Below, one piece after another: positions 40,481 through 50,111 of a stretch of 59,650 nucleotides of DNA (positions are counted from its first letter, which is position 1; each line of letters begins with the position of its first letter). Source of the stretch: Streptomyces lushanensis (GTDB taxonomy: Bacteria; Actinomycetota; Actinomycetes; Streptomycetales; Streptomycetaceae); contig NZ_MAUD01000066.1 of the NCBI RefSeq assembly GCF_001700515.1, positions 1-59,650 on the forward strand, given 5' to 3'. The notes under the pieces were generated by a model. It did no database searches and was not told where the DNA came from. It saw nothing but the letters and a program-made list of their open reading frames with translations. Made by a program: the position numbers and the translations under genes.

Positions 40481-40864
40481 ATGCGCAAGATCACGCTCAT
40501 GCTCAGCACTCTGTTCGCAGTCGTGCTCACCGCTCTGCTCACCACACCGCCGACCGTCGCCGAGGCGGCTCCGCCGCCGCGTCTTGGCGCGTGCGCCACG
40601 GGCGAGTTGTGTTTCTGGGCGAAGGCGGACTTCCAGGGCGCGCGGCAGACACGCGAGCTGTCCGGTACGGAGATCGGGAGCTGCGTGCCGCTCGCTCCGG
40701 GCACGACGGCCCAGTCACTGGCCAACCGCACCGGGCGGAATGTGACCACCTATCAGTCCGTCGAGTGCGACGAGACGGGGGAGTTCGAGACCTATCCGGG
40801 CAAGGGCACCTGGGTGCCGGGCTCGCCGTACCGCGTACGGGCCTTCAAGCTGTGGGAACGCTGA
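40481..40864 (+). CDS. Small secreted protein of the peptidase-inhibitor I36 (SMI-like) family
   Basis: 127 residues from the ATG at 40481. Signal peptide of about 30 residues (MRKITLMLSTLFAVVLTALLTTPPTVAEA-AP). The mature part has GACATGELCFWAKADFQGARQ, which fits the beta/gamma-crystallin-like I36 pattern of Streptomyces metalloproteinase inhibitors, and Cys38, Cys44, Cys68 and Cys96 for two disulfides. ANRTGRNVTTYQS and PYRVRAFKLWE are also typical. It may protect against proteases or bind the cell surface. It is monocistronic between the MFS and aceE terminators. Confidence 0.8.
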   Translation: MRKITLMLSTLFAVVLTALLTTPPTVAEAAPPPRLGACATGELCFWAKADFQGARQTRELSGTEIGSCVPLAPGTTAQSLANRTGRNVTTYQSVECDETGEFETYPGKGTWVPGSPYRVRAFKLWER

Positions 40865-40899
40865 CCGCCGCACGCCGGCCGGCGGCCCTGGGCAGGGCC

Positions 40900-40933
40900 G
40901 GGGGCGGCAGGACCCACCGGTCCCGCCGCCCCC
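40900..40933. terminator. Bidirectional terminator between I36-type gene and aceE
   Basis: Stem of 8 bp (GGGGGCGG/CCGCCCCC) plus 5 bp (GGACC/GGTCC) with a 2x2 internal loop and a CACC apical loop, between convergent stops. Confidence 0.8.
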
Positions 40934-40956
40934 GTACACCCAACCGCGAACCGCTG

Positions 40957-43701
40957 TCAGGCGTCGCCGCCCGCCGTGCCCGGATCCGCGGCCGAGGCGT
41001 CCAGCAGCCGGTAGCGGTCCACCGCCTGCTTCAGCGCGGAACGGTCGACGCGGCCCTCCTTCGCCAGCTCGGTCAGCACCGCGAGCACCACCGACTGCGC
41101 GTCGATGTGGAAGAAGCGGCGGGCCGCGCCGCGCGTGTCCGCGAAGCCGAACCCGTCCGCGCCCAGCGACTGGTACGAGCCGGGAACCCAGCGCGCGATC
41201 TGGTCGGGCACCGAACGCATCCAGTCGGAGACGGCCACGAACGGACCTTCCGCGCCGGACAGCTTCCGGGTCACGTACGGGACGAGCTGCTCCTCCTCCG
41301 GGTGGAGCAGATTGTGCCGCTCCACCTCGACGGCCTCACGGCGCAGCTCGTTCCAGGAGGTCGCCGACCAGACGTCCGCCCTGACGTTCCACTCCTCGGC
41401 GAGCAGCCGCTGAGCCTCCAGCGCCCAGGGCACGGCCACACCGGAGGCCATGATCTGCGCCGGGACCGAGCCCCGCTCGCCCCGCTTGAAGAGATGGATT
41501 CCCTTGAGGATGCCCTCCACGTCCGCATCGGCCGGCTCGGCGGGATGCTGGATCGGCTCGTTGTAGACGGTGAGGTAGTAGAAGACGTCCGCGCTCTCCC
41601 CGGGGGCGGCCTGGCCGTACATCCGGCGCAGACCGTCCTTGACGATGTGCGCGATCTCGAAGCCGTACGCCGGGTCGTAGGCGATACAGGCCGGATTCGT
41701 CGAGGCCAGCAGATGCGAGTGGCCGTCCGCGTGCTGGAGACCCTCACCGGTCAGTGTCGTCCGTCCGGCGGTCGCGCCCAGCACGAAGCCCCGGGCGAGC
41801 TGGTCGGACATCTGCCAGAACTGGTCACCGGTCCGCTGGAAACCGAACATCGAGTAGAAGACATAGACCGGGATCAGCGGCTCGCCATGGGTGGCGTACG
41901 CCGAGCCCGCCGCGATCAGCGAGGCCGTACAGCCCGCCTCGGAGATGCCGTCGTGCAGCATCTGGCCGGTCGGGGACTCCTTGTACGCGAGCAGCAGCTC
42001 GCGGTCCACGGCCTCGTACTGCTGGCCCAGCGGGTTGTAGATCTTGGCGCTCGGGAAGAACGAGTCCATACCGAACGTGCGGTATTCGTCGGGGGCGATC
42101 AGCACGAACCGCTTGCCGATCTCCTTGTCCCGCATCAGGTCCTTGAGCAGCCGGACGAACGCCATGGTGGTGGCGATCGACTGCTGTCCCGAGCCCTTCC
42201 TGACCGCCGCGTACGTCTTGTCCTCGGGCAGGTGCAGCGGCTTGGCCCGGACGACCCGGGTCGGTACGTACCCGCCCAGCGACTTGCGCCGGTCGTGCAT
42301 GTACTGGATCTCCTCGGAGTCCCGGCCCGGGTGGTAGTACGGCGGCAGGCCGTCCTCCAGCTCCCGGTCCGTGATCGGGAGGTGCAGCCGGTCGCGGAAG
42401 CCCTTGAGGTCGGAGACCGTCAGCTTCTTCATCTGGTGGGTGGCGTTGCGGCCCTCGAAGTTCGGCCCGAGGGTCCAGCCCTTGACCGTCTGCGCCAGGA
42501 TCACCGTCGGCTGGCCCTTGTGCGCCTTGGCCGCCGCGTACGCGGCGTAGACCTTCCTGTGGTCGTGGCCACCGCGGCCGAGATGCAGGATCTGGTCGTC
42601 GGTCATGTGCTCGACCATGGCGCGCAGCCGCTGGTCGTCGCCGAAGAAGTGCTCACGGATGTACGCGCCGGTCTCGGTGGCGTACGTCTGGAACTGCCCG
42701 TCCGGCGTGGTGTTCAGCCGGTTGACCAGGACACCGTCCCTGTCCTGCGCGAGCAGCGGGTCCCAGGAGCGGTCCCAGACCAGCTTGACGACATTCCAGC
42801 CGGCGCCGCGGAACTGCGACTCCAGCTCCTGGATGATCTTGCCGTTGCCGCGCACCGGGCCGTCGAGCCGCTGGAGATTGCAGTTCACGACGAAGGTCAG
42901 ATTGTCCAGGCCCTCACGGGCGGCGATGGAGAGCTGGCCCAGCGACTCGGGCTCGTCCATCTCGCCGTCGCCGAGGTATGCCCAGACGTGCGAGGCGGAG
43001 GTGTCGGCGATGCCGCGCGCCTCCATGTAGCGGTTCATCCTGGCCTGGTAGATCGCGCCGAGCGGGCCGAGGCCCATGGAGACGGTCGGGAACTCCCAGA
43101 AGTCCGGCATCAGCCGGGGGTGCGGATAGCTGGACAGTCCGTACGGCGCCTTCGACTTCTCCTGGCGGAACGCGTCGAGCTGCGTCTCGCTCAGCCGGTC
43201 CAGCAGAAAGGCACGGGCGTAGATGCCCGGAGAGGCGTGGCCCTGGAAGAAGATCTGGTCGCCGCCGTCGCCGCCGTCCTTGCCCCGGAAGAAGTGGTTG
43301 AAGCCCACGTCGTAGAGCGAGGCGGAGGAGGCGAAGGTGGCGATATGGCCGCCGACACCGATCCCCGGGCGCTGCGCGCGCGAGACCATCACGGCCGCGT
43401 TCCAGCGCGTCGCGTTGAGGATCCTGCGCTCGATCTCCTCGTTTCCGGGGAAGAACGGCTCGTCCTTGGTGGCGATGGTGTTGACGTAGTCCGTGCTGCG
43501 CATCTCGGGCACGGCCACGCGCTTCTCGCGGGCACGCTCGATCAGCCGGAGCATCAGATAGCGGGCGCGCTCACGGCCCCGCTCGTCGACAGCGGCGTCG
43601 AGGGAGTCGAGCCACTCCTGGGTCTCTTCGGGATCGAAGTCCGGGACCTGGCTGGGCAGGCCGCCAATGATGATCGGGGTGCGATCGGATCCGGAAGCCA
43701 C
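40957..43701 (-). CDS. aceE: Pyruvate dehydrogenase E1 component, homodimeric type
   Basis: 914 residues from a GTG at 43701 with GAAGGA upstream. It decarboxylates pyruvate with thiamine diphosphate and hands the acetyl group to the E2 lipoyl domain. The TPP motif begins [14 protein letters not shown] and ends with the [20 protein letters not shown] segment. [22 protein letters not shown] and the catalytic-loop region [16 protein letters not shown] are also typical. Length matches E. coli AceE (about 890). The N-terminus [33 protein letters not shown] is the actinobacterial form. E2 and E3 are not in this window, as usual in actinobacteria, where AceE works within a mixed pyruvate/2-oxoglutarate complex. 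Confidence 0.97.
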   Translation of the reverse strand: MASGSDRTPIIIGGLPSQVPDFDPEETQEWLDSLDAAVDERGRERARYLMLRLIERAREKRVAVPEMRSTDYVNTIATKDEPFFPGNEEIERRILNATRWNAAVMVSRAQRPGIGVGGHIATFASSASLYDVGFNHFFRGKDGGDGGDQIFFQGHASPGIYARAFLLDRLSETQLDAFRQEKSKAPYGLSSYPHPRLMPDFWEFPTVSMGLGPLGAIYQARMNRYMEARGIADTSASHVWAYLGDGEMDEPESLGQLSIAAREGLDNLTFVVNCNLQRLDGPVRGNGKIIQELESQFRGAGWNVVKLVWDRSWDPLLAQDRDGVLVNRLNTTPDGQFQTYATETGAYIREHFFGDDQRLRAMVEHMTDDQILHLGRGGHDHRKVYAAYAAAKAHKGQPTVILAQTVKGWTLGPNFEGRNATHQMKKLTVSDLKGFRDRLHLPITDRELEDGLPPYYHPGRDSEEIQYMHDRRKSLGGYVPTRVVRAKPLHLPEDKTYAAVRKGSGQQSIATTMAFVRLLKDLMRDKEIGKRFVLIAPDEYRTFGMDSFFPSAKIYNPLGQQYEAVDRELLLAYKESPTGQMLHDGISEAGCTASLIAAGSAYATHGEPLIPVYVFYSMFGFQRTGDQFWQMSDQLARGFVLGATAGRTTLTGEGLQHADGHSHLLASTNPACIAYDPAYGFEIAHIVKDGLRRMYGQAAPGESADVFYYLTVYNEPIQHPAEPADADVEGILKGIHLFKRGERGSVPAQIMASGVAVPWALEAQRLLAEEWNVRADVWSATSWNELRREAVEVERHNLLHPEEEQLVPYVTRKLSGAEGPFVAVSDWMRSVPDQIARWVPGSYQSLGADGFGFADTRGAARRFFHIDAQSVVLAVLTELAKEGRVDRSALKQAVDRYRLLDASAADPGTAGGDA

Positions 43702-44053
43702 GCTTGTCCTTCGCTGGTTGGTCGTGTCGTGCCCTGCACACGGTCGATGCGGTGCACGCCGTCGGAATACTGCTCGCTACGCGGGCCCGGGGATCCGAGG
43801 GATTCTCACCGGAGCCCCCAGGGAGTGGGCACGCACGCCGCCTCCATCGTGTACCGCTGCGGGGGAAACGTCATCTCTACCGAGGGGTAACCAGGTATCT
43901 CCGGGGAATCCCGCCCCGTTCCCGGTCTCCGCTTCGGTCTTCGCCGCGGTCAAATCGCAACCATACGCCCAACCCGTCTATGTGTTTCGTTCGGCCGTTC
44001 GGACCTGATTGGCGTACTGAACCGGCATAACATGGCGAAGAAGGAGGAAACGT
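43702..44053. other. Divergent intergenic region upstream of aceE
   Basis: 352 bases. The right third (43960-44040) is relatively A+T-rich (ATACGCCC, TCTATGTGTTTCG, GGCATAACATGG) and probably contains the promoter of the DUF3052 transcript. No confident -35/-10 pair, hairpin or gene was found; the minus-strand half should hold the aceE promoter. Confidence 0.5.
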
Positions 44054-44209
44054 ATGGCCCGCGTTACAGGAGACGGTGGCGAAGTGACAGGAGATGCGGC
44101 GAAGAGGCCGGGAACGTCACCGTTTCGGCGGTCTCGGCGGCCGGGTACTTGCGCGATCCGCTGCGCCCGTGTGGACTACGGCCAATGCCCCGCGCACGCG
44201 CGGGTCTGA
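44054..44209 (+). CDS. Possible small basic protein (51 residues) upstream of the DUF3052 gene
   Basis: The ATG at 44054 follows AAGGAGGAAA with ideal spacing, one of the best ribosome sites in the window. The frame reads MARVTGDGGEVTGDAAKRPG, then an Arg-rich middle (FRRSRRPGTCAIRCARV) and DYGQCPAHARV, with Cys33, Cys37 and Cys45. It ends 33 bases before the DUF3052 start. The composition is rich in Arg, Gly and Cys and I do not recognise a family. It could be a real small protein, a leader ORF that couples translation to the next gene, or chance. Confidence 0.35.
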   Translation: MARVTGDGGEVTGDAAKRPGTSPFRRSRRPGTCAIRCARVDYGQCPAHARV

Positions 44210-44242
44210 AGCATTTTCCGAAACATGATCAGGAGGCAATCC

Positions 44243-44680
44243 GTGAGCGCGACCGCGGACCACGCGGAGGAACGGACCAACCTTGCCGCAAGGCTGGGGT
44301 TCGAACCCGGACAGGTGGTCCAGGAGATCGGCTACGACGACGACGTCGAGCAGGAGCTCCGCGAGTCCATCGAGGCTGTCATCGGCCAGGAGCTCGTCGA
44401 CGAGGACTATGAGGACGTGGCCGACGCCGTCCTCCTGTGGTTCCGTGACGAGGACGGCGACCTTACGGACGCGCTGGTGGACGCCATCGGTCTGATCGAG
44501 GAGGGCGGAGCGGTCTGGTTGCTGACGCCCAAGACCGGCCGTGATGGCTACGTCGAACCGAGCGACATCAACGAGGCCGCCCAGACCGCGGGCCTGTCCC
44601 AGACCAAGAGCATCAACGCCGGCAAGGACTGGACCGGCAGCCGGCTCGTCACCCCCAAGGCGGCGAAGTCGAAGCGCTGA
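44243..44680 (+). CDS. DUF3052 family protein
   Basis: 145 residues from a GTG at 44243 with AGGAGG 6 bases upstream; the ATG at 44225 is worse placed. Hallmarks are LAARLGFEPGQVVQEIGYDDDVEQELRESIEAVIGQELVDEDYEDVADAVLLWFRDEDGDLTDAL and LTPKTGRDGYVEPSDINEAAQTAGLSQTKS, ending in a Lys-rich tail. Very acidic, cytoplasmic, and conserved next to aceE and the peroxiredoxin gene in actinobacteria. No function is known. Confidence 0.92.
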   Translation: MSATADHAEERTNLAARLGFEPGQVVQEIGYDDDVEQELRESIEAVIGQELVDEDYEDVADAVLLWFRDEDGDLTDALVDAIGLIEEGGAVWLLTPKTGRDGYVEPSDINEAAQTAGLSQTKSINAGKDWTGSRLVTPKAAKSKR

Positions 44681-44737
44681 CCCCGGGCGCCCCGGGGGCG
44701 CGAGACGCGGCAGCAGTACCGGCGCAGCAGCCATGAC

Positions 44738-44769
44738 GGCCCCCGCCGACCTTCGCGTCGGCGGGGGCC
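44738..44769 (+). terminator. Terminator of the DUF3052 gene
   Basis: A 13-bp perfect stem (44738-44750, GGCCCCCGCCGAC, with 44757-44769) around CTTCGC, a stable UUCG-type loop, about 60 bases after the stop. Confidence 0.85.
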
Positions 44770-44961
44770 TCGCGCATCCGGTCCGGCCCCGCCCGCGGCA
44801 CCCGGACCCCAAGGGCCGTCCCGCCCGGTACGGGGACGCCCCTCCGCCCTGCGATGTACCGCGTCCGAAGCCGCGCGCGGACCCACCGGCGATCACGGGG
44901 CAGCCCGTAGGCTGGACGGTGACGGACGGCACAGGGCCGGCCACGTGAAAGGACGTATCCC

Positions 44962-45453
44962 ATGGCGATCGAGGTCGGCGCTCCCGCTCCGGACTTCGAG
45001 CTCAAGGACAACCACGGGCGGACCGTGCGGCTGTCCGACTTCCGCACGGCGAAGGGCGGGGCCGACGGCGCGGACGGCGCCGGGAAGAATGTGGTGCTGC
45101 TCTTCTACCCCTTCGCCTTCACCGGCGTCTGCACGGGCGAGCTGTGCGCGCTCCGCGACGAGCTGCCCTCGTTCGTCAACGAGGACACCCAGCTCCTCGC
45201 CGTCTCGAACGACTCCATCCACACCCTGCGTGTCTTCGCCGAACAGGAGGGTCTGGAGTACCCCCTGCTGTCGGACTTCTGGCCGCACGGCGAGGTCTCG
45301 CGCGCGTACGGGGTCTTCGACGAGGAGAAGGGCTGCGCCCTGCGCGGGACGTTCATCCTCGACAAGGACGGCATCGTGCGCTGGAGCATCCTCAACGGTC
45401 TGCCGGACGCCAGGGATCTCGGCGACTACGTCAAGGCGCTCGCCGCGCTCTGA
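44962..45453 (+). CDS. AhpE-like 1-Cys peroxiredoxin
   Basis: 163 residues from the ATG at 44962 with AAAGGA upstream. The active site is FYPFAFTGVCTGELCALRDEL with peroxidatic Cys57 and a second Cys62 five residues on, as in mycobacterial AhpE relatives. GRTVRLSDFR, SNDSIHTLRVFAEQEGLEYPLLSDFWPHGEVSRAYGVFDEEKGCALRGTFILDKDG complete the thioredoxin-fold AhpC/TSA domain. A short Gly/Ala/Asp insertion (KGGADGADGAGKN) lies before the second strand. It reduces peroxides and peroxynitrite and would be recharged by a small thiol or thioredoxin-like partner. Confidence 0.92.
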   Translation: MAIEVGAPAPDFELKDNHGRTVRLSDFRTAKGGADGADGAGKNVVLLFYPFAFTGVCTGELCALRDELPSFVNEDTQLLAVSNDSIHTLRVFAEQEGLEYPLLSDFWPHGEVSRAYGVFDEEKGCALRGTFILDKDGIVRWSILNGLPDARDLGDYVKALAAL

Positions 45454-45583
45454 AACCGCGCGGCGGGCCATCCGGGCCCCGCGAAATCGCCCGGTGGCGG
45501 GGAACCGGTCACTAGGATCCAGTCGTTGATCCGATGCAACGCTTCAGGGGCAGCGCCGCCCCGAGAAACCAAAGGGAGGACTC

Positions 45584-46159
45584 GTGGGAGTCAGCCTCAG
45601 CAAGGGCGGAAACGTCTCGCTGACCAAGGCCGCGCCCAACCTGACCGCGGTCACCGTGGGTCTGGGCTGGGACGTCCGTACGACCACCGGCAGTGACTTC
45701 GACCTCGACGCCAGCGCCCTGCTGACCAACGCCGAGGGCAAGGTCGCCGTCGACGGCAACTTCGTCTTCTTCAACAACCTCAAGAGCCCGGACGGCTCCG
45801 TCGAGCACACCGGTGACAACCTCACCGGTGAGGGCGAGGGCGACGACGAGGCGATCAAGGTCAATCTGGCCGCGGTGCCCGCCGATGTCGACAAGATCGT
45901 GTTCCCCGTCTCGATCTACGAGGCCGAGAGCCGTCAGCAGTCCTTCGGCCAGGTGCGCAACGCGTTCATCCGCGTCGTCAACCAGGCCGACAACAACGAG
46001 CTGGCGCGTTACGACCTGAGCGAGGACGCCTCGACGGAGACCGCGATGGTCTTCGGCGAGCTGTACCGCAACGGCGCGGAGTGGAAGTTCCGCGCCATCG
46101 GCCAGGGGTACGCCTCGGGGCTGCGCGGTATCGCGCAGGACTTCGGCGTCAACGTCTGA
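45584..46159 (+). CDS. terD: TerD-family calcium/tellurium-stress protein (first copy)
   Basis: 191 residues from a GTG at 45584 behind AGGGAGGA. The TerD fold is marked by [92 protein letters not shown] and [25 protein letters not shown]. Acidic loops bind Ca2+ in characterised homologues. It lies upstream of a near-identical second copy. TerD proteins act at the membrane with TerC in stress and differentiation; tellurite is probably only a surrogate signal. Confidence 0.95.
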   Translation: MGVSLSKGGNVSLTKAAPNLTAVTVGLGWDVRTTTGSDFDLDASALLTNAEGKVAVDGNFVFFNNLKSPDGSVEHTGDNLTGEGEGDDEAIKVNLAAVPADVDKIVFPVSIYEAESRQQSFGQVRNAFIRVVNQADNNELARYDLSEDASTETAMVFGELYRNGAEWKFRAIGQGYASGLRGIAQDFGVNV

Positions 46160-46180
46160 ACGGCTCGTCTTTCCGTGTCC

Positions 46181-46206
46181 GGCGCCGCACACTTCTGTGC
46201 GGCGCC
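46181..46206 (+). terminator. Hairpin between the two terD copies
   Basis: GGCGCCGCACA (46181-46191) and TGTGCGGCGCC (46196-46206) form an 11-bp perfect stem around CTTC. It should separate the transcripts or reduce read-through into the second copy. Confidence 0.75.
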
Positions 46207-46361
46207 GTACGCGTCTCGGATTCGCTCCCGGATTCGGCTCCGAATTCGTACGCGCGTCGGTACGGCGAAGACGGCATGAACAAGGTTTGAAGGGGCAGGA
46301 CGTCAGGCGCGTCTTGACCTCGCAGCACGGCACCACATCACCTCGGGGAGGACTCACCATC

Positions 46362-46937
46362 ATGGGCGTCACACTCGCCAAGGGAGGCAATGTCTCCCTC
46401 TCCAAGGCCGCACCCAATCTCACCCAGGTGCTGGTCGGGCTCGGCTGGGATGCGCGATCCACCACCGGAGCGCCCTTCGACCTCGACGCCAGCGCCCTGC
46501 TGTGCCAGTCGGGACGGGTGCTCGGCGACGAGTGGTTCATCTTCTACAACAACCTGACGAGCCCGGACGGCTCCGTCGAGCACACCGGTGACAATCTGAC
46601 GGGTGAGGGCGAGGGTGACGACGAGTCCCTGATTGTCGACCTCTCCAAGGTGCCGGCAACCTGCGACAAGATCGTCTTTCCGGTCTCCATCCATGAGGCC
46701 GACAATCGCGGCCAGACATTCGGCCAGGTCAGCAATGCCTTCATCCGGGTGGCCAATCAGGCCGACGGTCAGGAACTGGCGCGGTACGACCTGAGTGAGG
46801 ACGCCTCCACGGAAACGGCGATGATCTTCGGCGAGCTCTACCGCTATGGCGGTGAGTGGAAGTTCCGGGCCGTGGGACAGGGGTACGCGTCGGGGCTGCG
46901 GGGCATCGCTCTAGACTTCGGGGTCAACGTTTCGTAA
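46362..46937 (+). CDS. terD: TerD-family protein (second copy)
   Basis: 191 residues from the ATG at 46362 behind GGGGAGGA; the frame is open upstream but has no homology there. It is highly similar to the first copy over its full length ([22 protein letters not shown] is shared exactly), with the main differences in the middle ([19 protein letters not shown] and two Cys, residues 47 and 103). This indicates an old tandem duplication. It is followed 51 bases later by the DUF475/TerC gene. Confidence 0.95.
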   Translation: MGVTLAKGGNVSLSKAAPNLTQVLVGLGWDARSTTGAPFDLDASALLCQSGRVLGDEWFIFYNNLTSPDGSVEHTGDNLTGEGEGDDESLIVDLSKVPATCDKIVFPVSIHEADNRGQTFGQVSNAFIRVANQADGQELARYDLSEDASTETAMIFGELYRYGGEWKFRAVGQGYASGLRGIALDFGVNVS

Positions 46938-46988
46938 AGCAGTACTCTGCGCGGGGGAAAACCCGTTAATCACCAGATGGGGTAGCCA

Positions 46989-48128
46989 GTGATCCTGAAA
47001 ACCTTCGGCTGGTCGTTCGCCATCACGGCGGTCGGCCTCGCCTTCGCGGCCTGGCAGTGGGGGTGGGAGGCGTTCGGGATCGTACTGATCCTGTCGATCC
47101 TTGAGATCTCTCTGTCGTTCGACAACGCGGTCGTCAACGCCGGTGTCCTGAAGAAGATGAATGCCTTCTGGCAGAAGATCTTCCTCACGGTCGGCATTCT
47201 CATCGCGGTGTTCGGCATGCGACTGGTGTTCCCCGTCGTGATCGTGGCCATCAGCGCCAAGGTCGGGCCGATCGACGCCGTGCAGCTCGCGCTGGACGAC
47301 CCCGACCGGTACAAGGACCTGGTCACCGACGCCCATCCGGCCATCGCCTCCTTCGGCGGCATGTTCCTGCTGATGATCTTCCTCGACTTCATCTTCGAGG
47401 AGCGGGACATCAAGTGGCTCGGCTGGCTGGAACGTCCCCTGGCCAAGCTCGGCAAGGTCGACATGCTGTCCGTCTGCATCGCGCTGATCGTGCTGCTGGT
47501 CACGGCGCTGACCTTCGCCACCCACGCCCACACCAGCTCGGGCTACGCGGACAAGTCCTCCACCGTGCTGCTCGCCGGTGTCGCGGGACTGATCACCTAT
47601 CTCGTCGTCGGCGGTCTCTCGGGCTACTTCGAGAACCGGCTGGAGGAGCAGGAGGAGCACGAGCAGGAAGAGGAGGAGAAGGCCAAGGCCGAGGGCAAGA
47701 CCGTCTCGGCGGTGGGGCTGGCCGGCAAGGCCGCCTTCTTCCTCTTCCTGTATCTGGAGGTGCTGGACGCGTCCTTCTCCTTCGACGGTGTCATCGGCGC
47801 CTTCGCCATCACCAACCACATCTTCTGGATGGCGCTGGGTCTCGGTATCGGCGCGATGTACGTCCGGTCCCTCACCGTCTATCTCGTCCGCCAGGGCACC
47901 CTGGACGACTACGTGTATCTGGAGCACGGCGCGCACTACGCGATCGGTGCGCTGGCCGTGATTCTGCTGGTCACCATTGAGCACTCGATCAATGAAGTCA
48001 TCACCGGTCTGATCGGTGTTGTCCTGATTGCGGCCTCTTTCTGGTCATCGGTGCGCAGGAACAGAGCGCTGGAGGCGGCGGGCGGCGACAAGGATCCCGA
48101 TGACGACAAGGCGGCGCTGAGTGTCTGA
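46989..48128 (+). CDS. DUF475/TerC-type integral membrane protein
   Basis: 379 residues from a GTG at 46989 with GGGG-type ribosome site. Eight or nine hydrophobic segments; the signature EISLSFDNAVVNAGVLKKM and the second, mirrored DASFSFDGVIGAFAITNH place it in DUF475, a TerC relative with acidic residues inside the membrane for metal ions. A charged cytoplasmic loop (RLEEQEEHEQEEEEKAKAEGK) could bind cations or TerD proteins. In this locus it is the likely membrane anchor of the TerD complex. Confidence 0.93.
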   Translation: MILKTFGWSFAITAVGLAFAAWQWGWEAFGIVLILSILEISLSFDNAVVNAGVLKKMNAFWQKIFLTVGILIAVFGMRLVFPVVIVAISAKVGPIDAVQLALDDPDRYKDLVTDAHPAIASFGGMFLLMIFLDFIFEERDIKWLGWLERPLAKLGKVDMLSVCIALIVLLVTALTFATHAHTSSGYADKSSTVLLAGVAGLITYLVVGGLSGYFENRLEEQEEHEQEEEEKAKAEGKTVSAVGLAGKAAFFLFLYLEVLDASFSFDGVIGAFAITNHIFWMALGLGIGAMYVRSLTVYLVRQGTLDDYVYLEHGAHYAIGALAVILLVTIEHSINEVITGLIGVVLIAASFWSSVRRNRALEAAGGDKDPDDDKAALSV

Positions 48129-48222
48129 GGTGGCGCTTCGCGTCCGGGCCGTGCGCCGGTGAGCCCTCCGGTGAGCCGGTCCTCCGAGGTGTGACCCGGA
48201 GGGGATTTCGGGAACGCTCTGG

Positions 48223-48264
48223 ACGGGGCGGCCGTGAGGCGGAAGCCTGACGGCCGCCCCGTCG
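48223..48264 (+). terminator. Terminator of the TerD/TerC transcript
   Basis: A 14-bp perfect stem (48223-48236, GACGGGGCGGCCGT, with 48251-48264) around a 14-base loop, about 95 bases after the DUF475 stop. Confidence 0.75.
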
Positions 48265-48306
48265 GTCCGTGTGCTGGTGGCGAGTGGATGACAGGGGTGG
48301 GCGGGC

Positions 48307-49044
48307 ATGGCCTTCTGGGACAATCTGTGGCAGGGAAGGGCGTCGGATTTCGATTCGGGGAGCGCCGCGTCCAACTCGATCGAGCTGACCAGGCGACGTC
48401 CTTCGGTCTCGCTCTCCAAGCAGGGCGCGGCCACGGGCAATCTGCGGGTCAATCTCTCCTGGCGGATGCGCACCTCCGACATCGAGGACCGGTCCCGGCA
48501 GGGCAGTTCGCTGCTGCGGCATCCGCTCAAGCTCTTCAAGCCCGATGTGGTGCAGGCCCACACCCAGGGCATGGTCAATGTGGACCTCGATCTGGGCTGC
48601 ATGTACGAGCTGACCGACGGCAGCAAGGGCGTGGTGCAGCCGCTGGGCGGTTTCCTCGGCGACCTCAACGATCCGCCGTTCGTCAAGCTCAGCGGTGACG
48701 ACCGGTTCGGCTCCGGCTCGGGCGAGACGATCTATGTCAATCTCGATCACTGGGAGAAGATCAAGCGACTGCTGGTCTTCGTCTACATCTACGACCAGAC
48801 GCCGGCCTTCGACCGTACGCACGCCCATGTGACGCTCTACCCGAGCAGCGGTCCGCGGATAGAGATCGCACTCGACGCGGACACGCCGCAGGCCCGCTCG
48901 TGCGCGGTGTTCTCGGTGGAGAACGTCAAGGGCGAGCTGATCGTGCGCCGCGAGGTGAAGTTCGTCTACGGCTTCCAGGCGGAGCTCGACCGGCTGTACG
49001 GCTGGGGCCTCCAGTGGGGGCGTGGCTACAAGACGAAGACCTGA
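48307..49044 (+). CDS. TerA/TerD-superfamily protein
   Basis: 245 residues from the ATG at 48307. It shares the beta-sandwich cues of the superfamily: IELTRRRPSVSLSKQGAATGNLRVNLSW, VNVDLDLGCMYELTDGSKGVVQPLGG, FGSGSGETIYVNLDHWEKIKRLLVFVYIYD and a C-terminal VRREVKFVYGFQAELDRLYGWGLQWGRGYKTKT. The last segment and longer length fit TerA-like proteins rather than TerD. A unique N-terminal MAFWDNLWQGRASDFDSGS precedes it. It is convergent with the repeat-tailed TerD gene (16-base gap). Confidence 0.85.
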   Translation: MAFWDNLWQGRASDFDSGSAASNSIELTRRRPSVSLSKQGAATGNLRVNLSWRMRTSDIEDRSRQGSSLLRHPLKLFKPDVVQAHTQGMVNVDLDLGCMYELTDGSKGVVQPLGGFLGDLNDPPFVKLSGDDRFGSGSGETIYVNLDHWEKIKRLLVFVYIYDQTPAFDRTHAHVTLYPSSGPRIEIALDADTPQARSCAVFSVENVKGELIVRREVKFVYGFQAELDRLYGWGLQWGRGYKTKT

Positions 49045-49060
49045 GCGGACGGCCCCGGTG

Positions 49061-49915
49061 CTACTGACGGATGAACTGCGGTCCCATCGGGGGCAGCCGG
49101 AAGTTCGGATCGGGTGCGGGAGCCGCCGCGGCGGCGGGTTGCGGATAGCCGTAGGCGGGCTGCGGCCGGGGCGCGGCGACCGGTTGCGGGTAGCCGTAGG
49201 TGGGCGGAGCCGCGGGCAGCGCGGGCTGCGGATAACCGTACGCGGGCGCCATCGGCTGGGTGGGCGGCTGGGCCGGCGGAGGCGGCACCCGGACGGGCGG
49301 CTCGACGGCCACCGTGGCACCGGCGTCGGCGGCCTGGGCGGCGGCGGGCGACGGCTCGTCGGCGGACTCCTCCGTCTCGTCCACCGAGATGCCGAACGCG
49401 GTGGCCAGACCGACCAGACCGGTGGGATATCCCTGGCCCACCGCGCGGAATTTCCAGCCCTCCCCGCGCCGGTACAGCTCACCGCAGATGATTGCGGTCT
49501 CCTCGCCGGTCTCCGGCCGTACGTCGAAGGCGGCCAGCGGCTCGCCGTCGGCCGAGCCGGCGTCGTAGAGCAGGATCCGCAGATCGCTGACATGCTGGAA
49601 ACTCGCGCCGTCGGAGGAGGCAGCGAGCACCACCTGTTCGACGGAGGCGTCGAGCGCGGCGAGATCGGCCTCGACGGTATCGGTCAGCGCCTCGCCGACC
49701 TGCTTCTTGGGCAGCCGCCGGACCAGCCCGGACGGATGCCGGGGCTGGTTGTAGAAGACGAAGTCCTCGTCGGAACGCACCCGGCCGCCGGACCCGAGCA
49801 GCAGGGCGGAGGCATCCACATCGGGGACCCCGGCACCCGGGGACCACCGCAGCACGGCTCGTACGGCCATGGCGTCGAGGGGGACGTTCGAGCCCTTCAG
49901 CATCGCGTGCGTCAT
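49061..49915 (-). CDS. TerD-family protein with a YGYPQP repeat tail
   Basis: 284 residues from the ATG at 49915 ([20 protein letters not shown]); an ATG 9 bases upstream is possible. The TerD domain covers about 1-180 ([83 protein letters not shown]). The C-terminal 100 residues are Pro/Ala/Tyr-rich with three YGYPQP units about 15-18 residues apart, ending in [14 protein letters not shown]. It is divergent from the CitE-like gene and probably interacts with other Ter proteins through its tail. Confidence 0.88.
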   Translation of the reverse strand: MTHAMLKGSNVPLDAMAVRAVLRWSPGAGVPDVDASALLLGSGGRVRSDEDFVFYNQPRHPSGLVRRLPKKQVGEALTDTVEADLAALDASVEQVVLAASSDGASFQHVSDLRILLYDAGSADGEPLAAFDVRPETGEETAIICGELYRRGEGWKFRAVGQGYPTGLVGLATAFGISVDETEESADEPSPAAAQAADAGATVAVEPPVRVPPPPAQPPTQPMAPAYGYPQPALPAAPPTYGYPQPVAAPRPQPAYGYPQPAAAAAPAPDPNFRLPPMGPQFIRQ

Positions 49916-50111
49916 GCCAGTCATCCTGCCTTCCCGTCACCCGTGCGGACAACGCGGGGGCGGCCCGATCCATCCACTACACCAAGGACATGGGCGCGAA
50001 GCGGACGAGTTACCTGGATTTCATGAAGCGTGGGAACTCTTGACACCCGTCCGTACGTACTATTACCGGCCACATGCCCAACCGGCCACATCGGCAGTAC
50101 GGGGGATTCAC

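Noticed and set aside
40264..43890. Plus-strand frame of 1208 codons
   Set aside because: Antisense to aceE over nearly its whole length and crosses two strong terminators; not a real gene.
44032..44412. 126-codon frame starting MAKKEETYGPRYRRRW
   Set aside because: It overlaps the DUF3052 gene in another frame; the 51-residue frame at 44054 has the better ribosome site.
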